A stretch of 64,000 nt of DNA from an uncultured Pelagibacteraceae bacterium. Its GTDB lineage: Bacteria > Pseudomonadota > Alphaproteobacteria > Pelagibacterales > Pelagibacteraceae. Shown here piece after piece: positions 62,464-64,000 of this stretch. A program made the position numbers and the translations under genes. The notes beneath the pieces were generated by a model. It had not been told where the DNA came from and ran no database searches. It worked only from the letters and a program-made list of their open reading frames with translations. Location: positions 1 through 64,000 of the forward strand of contig CACAIR010000004.1 of the NCBI GenBank assembly GCA_902532565.1, read 5' to 3'. The first letter of the stretch is position 1. Each line of letters opens with the position of its first letter.

Positions 62464-63154
62464 AAATTGGGACAATAAAACATGGTTGTCCTCTAAGGAT
62501 TACATAAAAAAATTTAATTCATTTTTAGCAAAGAATATCAAAATACACTCTAAATCTGAAATTTTAGATATTGGATGTGGTCGAGGAAAAATTTTAGGTA
62601 ATTTGAGCACAAAACTAAAACTTAAAAATAAACCTTTAGGTATTGATTTAATTAATCACAATGACAAAGATAAAAGAATTAAATTTAAAAAGATTAATGC
62701 ATTAAATTTTTTTTTAAATAATAAAAAGAAATTTGATTTAATATTAATTAAGCAAACAATTCATTTACTTAAATTAAGCGAAATTAAAAAGTTTTTGTAT
62801 TTATCTAAAAAAAATTTAACTCCTAAAGGAAAAATTTTTATATTTTCTTTAGATACAAATAAAAATGAAATACCTACTTTTAAGCTAATGAAAAGAAAAC
62901 TTTCAAAATCTCTCGCACGAGATAAAAAGATATTAAATTTGATTATTAGATCAAATATTCAAATAACTAAAAAAAAATTTTCTTATAAAGTAAAAATATC
63001 AAAAAAAAAATACTTAGATATGATAAAAAATAGATATATATCTACTTTATTAACTTTAAAAAAAAAAGAGTTGCTAGAAGGCTTGAAGGAGATAAACCTT
63101 AAATACAAAAAAAAAATTGAATTTAAAGATAAGTTAATTTGTATAATTTTATAA
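62444..63154 (+). CDS. SAM-dependent methyltransferase
   Basis: A 236-aa protein with motif I SEILDIGCGRGKILGNL (about residues 40-56), a FDLILIKQTIHLLKL motif and a highly basic C-terminal half. The acceptor is unknown. It overlaps the DUF4396 gene by 20 bases and the convergent cytochrome gene by six bases. Lysine content is very high, as in other SAR11-type proteins. Confidence 0.75.
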   Translation: MASTVIKNWDNKTWLSSKDYIKKFNSFLAKNIKIHSKSEILDIGCGRGKILGNLSTKLKLKNKPLGIDLINHNDKDKRIKFKKINALNFFLNNKKKFDLILIKQTIHLLKLSEIKKFLYLSKKNLTPKGKIFIFSLDTNKNEIPTFKLMKRKLSKSLARDKKILNLIIRSNIQITKKKFSYKVKISKKKYLDMIKNRYISTLLTLKKKELLEGLKEINLKYKKKIEFKDKLICIIL

Positions 63155-63676
63155 GATTTTTTTTAGTAAATTTTCCTTAAATAATAGCTTGTGAATGATG
63201 ACTGCAGATATATGTAAAACAATTAAAGCTATGAGAGTATAATTTCCAATTATATGAATTTCATAAAAAAGTTCAGCTAAATCAAAGTTATCTTTAATTT
63301 CTAAATTAAAAAAAAATAAATCAAGTATTTCTCCACTATATAATTTTTTGAGAGCCCCAGAAACAGTTATTACTAAAATTGATAAATATAAAAGCAAATG
63401 ATTTAATTTTGCCATAAATCTTTGTCCAACAAAAATACTATTTTTCAAAGCTGGCGTAGGGTTAAAAAGTTTAAAAATTAATCTTAATATTGTTAAATAA
63501 AAAATACTTAAACCAATAGTTACATGAATATTTTCAATAAAAAATCGTTTATTACTAAAATCCAGATCAACTAGATAAAAACCTAATGGTATTTGTATAA
63601 ATAGAACTGCGGCACTTATCCAATGAAATATTTTGGATATTAATCCATATTCTGTTAGGTTATTTGTTAATCTCAT
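63149..63676 (-). CDS. Cytochrome b561
   Basis: A 175-aa protein with four membrane helices and the haem-ligand histidines in SKIFHWISAAVLF, IENIHVTIGLSIFYL, LNHLLLYLSIL and YEIHIIGNYTLIALIVLHIS. It moves electrons across or along the inner membrane. Its ATG is directly next to the divergent cytochrome c-prime-like ATG, leaving no room for a separate promoter. Confidence 0.9.
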   Translation of the reverse strand: MRLTNNLTEYGLISKIFHWISAAVLFIQIPLGFYLVDLDFSNKRFFIENIHVTIGLSIFYLTILRLIFKLFNPTPALKNSIFVGQRFMAKLNHLLLYLSILVITVSGALKKLYSGEILDLFFFNLEIKDNFDLAELFYEIHIIGNYTLIALIVLHISAVIIHKLLFKENLLKKIL

Positions 63677-64000
63677 ATGTTACGGAATTATACCATATAT
63701 ATTTTAAAATATATTTGCTTTACATTTGTTATTTTGACCTTTTCATTCTCTGCAAATTCAGAACCTTCGGTTGAAGAAATTATTAAAGGAAGAAAAGCAT
63801 TATTTAGTAAAAACTATAGCATTGCTAAAAGAGTACAATCTCTTGCATCAAAAGGAGATTTTGAAAACTCTAAAAGCTTAATGCTTGAAATGAGTGAAAA
63901 TTATAAAATTTTAATTGAATATTTTCCTGATAACACAAAAGAAGGTTTTAAAACTGAGGCTTTACCATCTATATGGGAAAATAAAGATGAGTTTAATAAT
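63677..64000 (+). CDS. Cytochrome c-prime-like protein (partial, C-terminus outside window)
   Basis: The plus strand reads 108 codons from ATG 63677 to the window edge without a stop. Residues 10-27 form a signal peptide (LKYICFTFVILTFSFSANSE), followed by SEPSVEEIIKGRKALF, YFPDNTKEGFKTEALPSIW and ENKDEF. This resembles the helix bundle of cytochrome c-prime; the CXXCH haem site would lie beyond the edge and cannot be checked. Its start abuts the divergent cytochrome b561 gene, suggesting a linked electron-transfer pair. Confidence 0.7.
   Translation, partial: MLRNYTIYILKYICFTFVILTFSFSANSEPSVEEIIKGRKALFSKNYSIAKRVQSLASKGDFENSKSLMLEMSENYKILIEYFPDNTKEGFKTEALPSIWENKDEFNN

Overview
The window is a dense, strongly AT-rich stretch of bacterial chromosome with very short intergenic gaps, many 1-14 base gene overlaps and small proteins. 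Its content points to a marine alphaproteobacterium of the SAR11 (Pelagibacter-like) type. It holds a full trimethylamine N-oxide (TMAO) and methylamine oxidation gene set, heterotetrameric sarcosine-oxidase-type enzymes, several GcvT/DmdA-type folate methyltransferase paralogues and an iron(III) ABC importer. I saw no rRNA, tRNA, CRISPR array, insertion sequence or phage gene. No gene-free stretch reaches 300 bases.

Region 1 (1-26089) is a methylated-amine island. On the minus strand are a divergent Amt transporter with a small membrane protein, an unknown 136-aa protein, the three N-methylglutamate synthase subunits (mgsC, mgsB, mgsA), gamma-glutamylmethylamide synthetase (gmaS), an unassigned FAD oxidoreductase, a MarR-type regulator and TMAO demethylase (tdm). 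Divergent from tdm is the TMAO importer: tmoX with its own terminator, three small envelope or secreted proteins, then tmoW and tmoV. Next come trimethylamine monooxygenase (tmm), a GpsA-like dehydrogenase, formate-THF ligase (fhs) and a soxBDAG/mgdABCD operon read here as N-methylglutamate dehydrogenase. Together they can import TMAO or oxidise TMA, release formaldehyde and dimethylamine, pass methylamine through glutamate-linked intermediates and feed one-carbon units into the folate pool. The dimethylamine-to-methylamine step has no recognised enzyme here; the FAD oxidoreductase between gmaS and tdm is the best candidate.

Region 2 (26096-30968) is mostly housekeeping: a DMT exporter, an Asp/Glu racemase-like protein, a cold-shock protein, a GNAT acetyltransferase, and purE and purK.

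Region 3 (31070-43988) is the least understood part. It has an M19 dipeptidase-like protein that has lost several metal ligands, a 551-aa unknown, a DUF3726-like protein, and an overlapping 52-aa zinc-ribbon microprotein. Then come an uncharacterised GcvT/DmdA-family demethylase with a dedicated methylenetetrahydrofolate reductase, and a divergent Rieske oxygenase. These are followed by a SAM methyltransferase, a small P-loop kinase and a mini nucleotidyltransferase in tight succession, then acyl-CoA and transport genes. The demethylase, MTHFR and Rieske group looks like a pathway for an unidentified methylated compound.

Region 4 (44046-49823) is a dimethylglycine/sarcosine dehydrogenase followed directly by etfB, etfA and ETF-quinone oxidoreductase, a complete electron route to the quinone pool.

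Region 5 (49829-64000) holds hisI, DUF2237, folE, an AcuI-like reductase with a LysR regulator, an iron importer preceded by overlapping Fur-type operators and carrying a cysteine-rich microprotein gene, azlCD, a molybdopterin cluster (moaA, moaC, thioesterase, moaD, moaE), an ETHE1-like hydrolase, DUF4396, a methyltransferase, cytochrome b561 and the start of a cytochrome c-prime-like gene.
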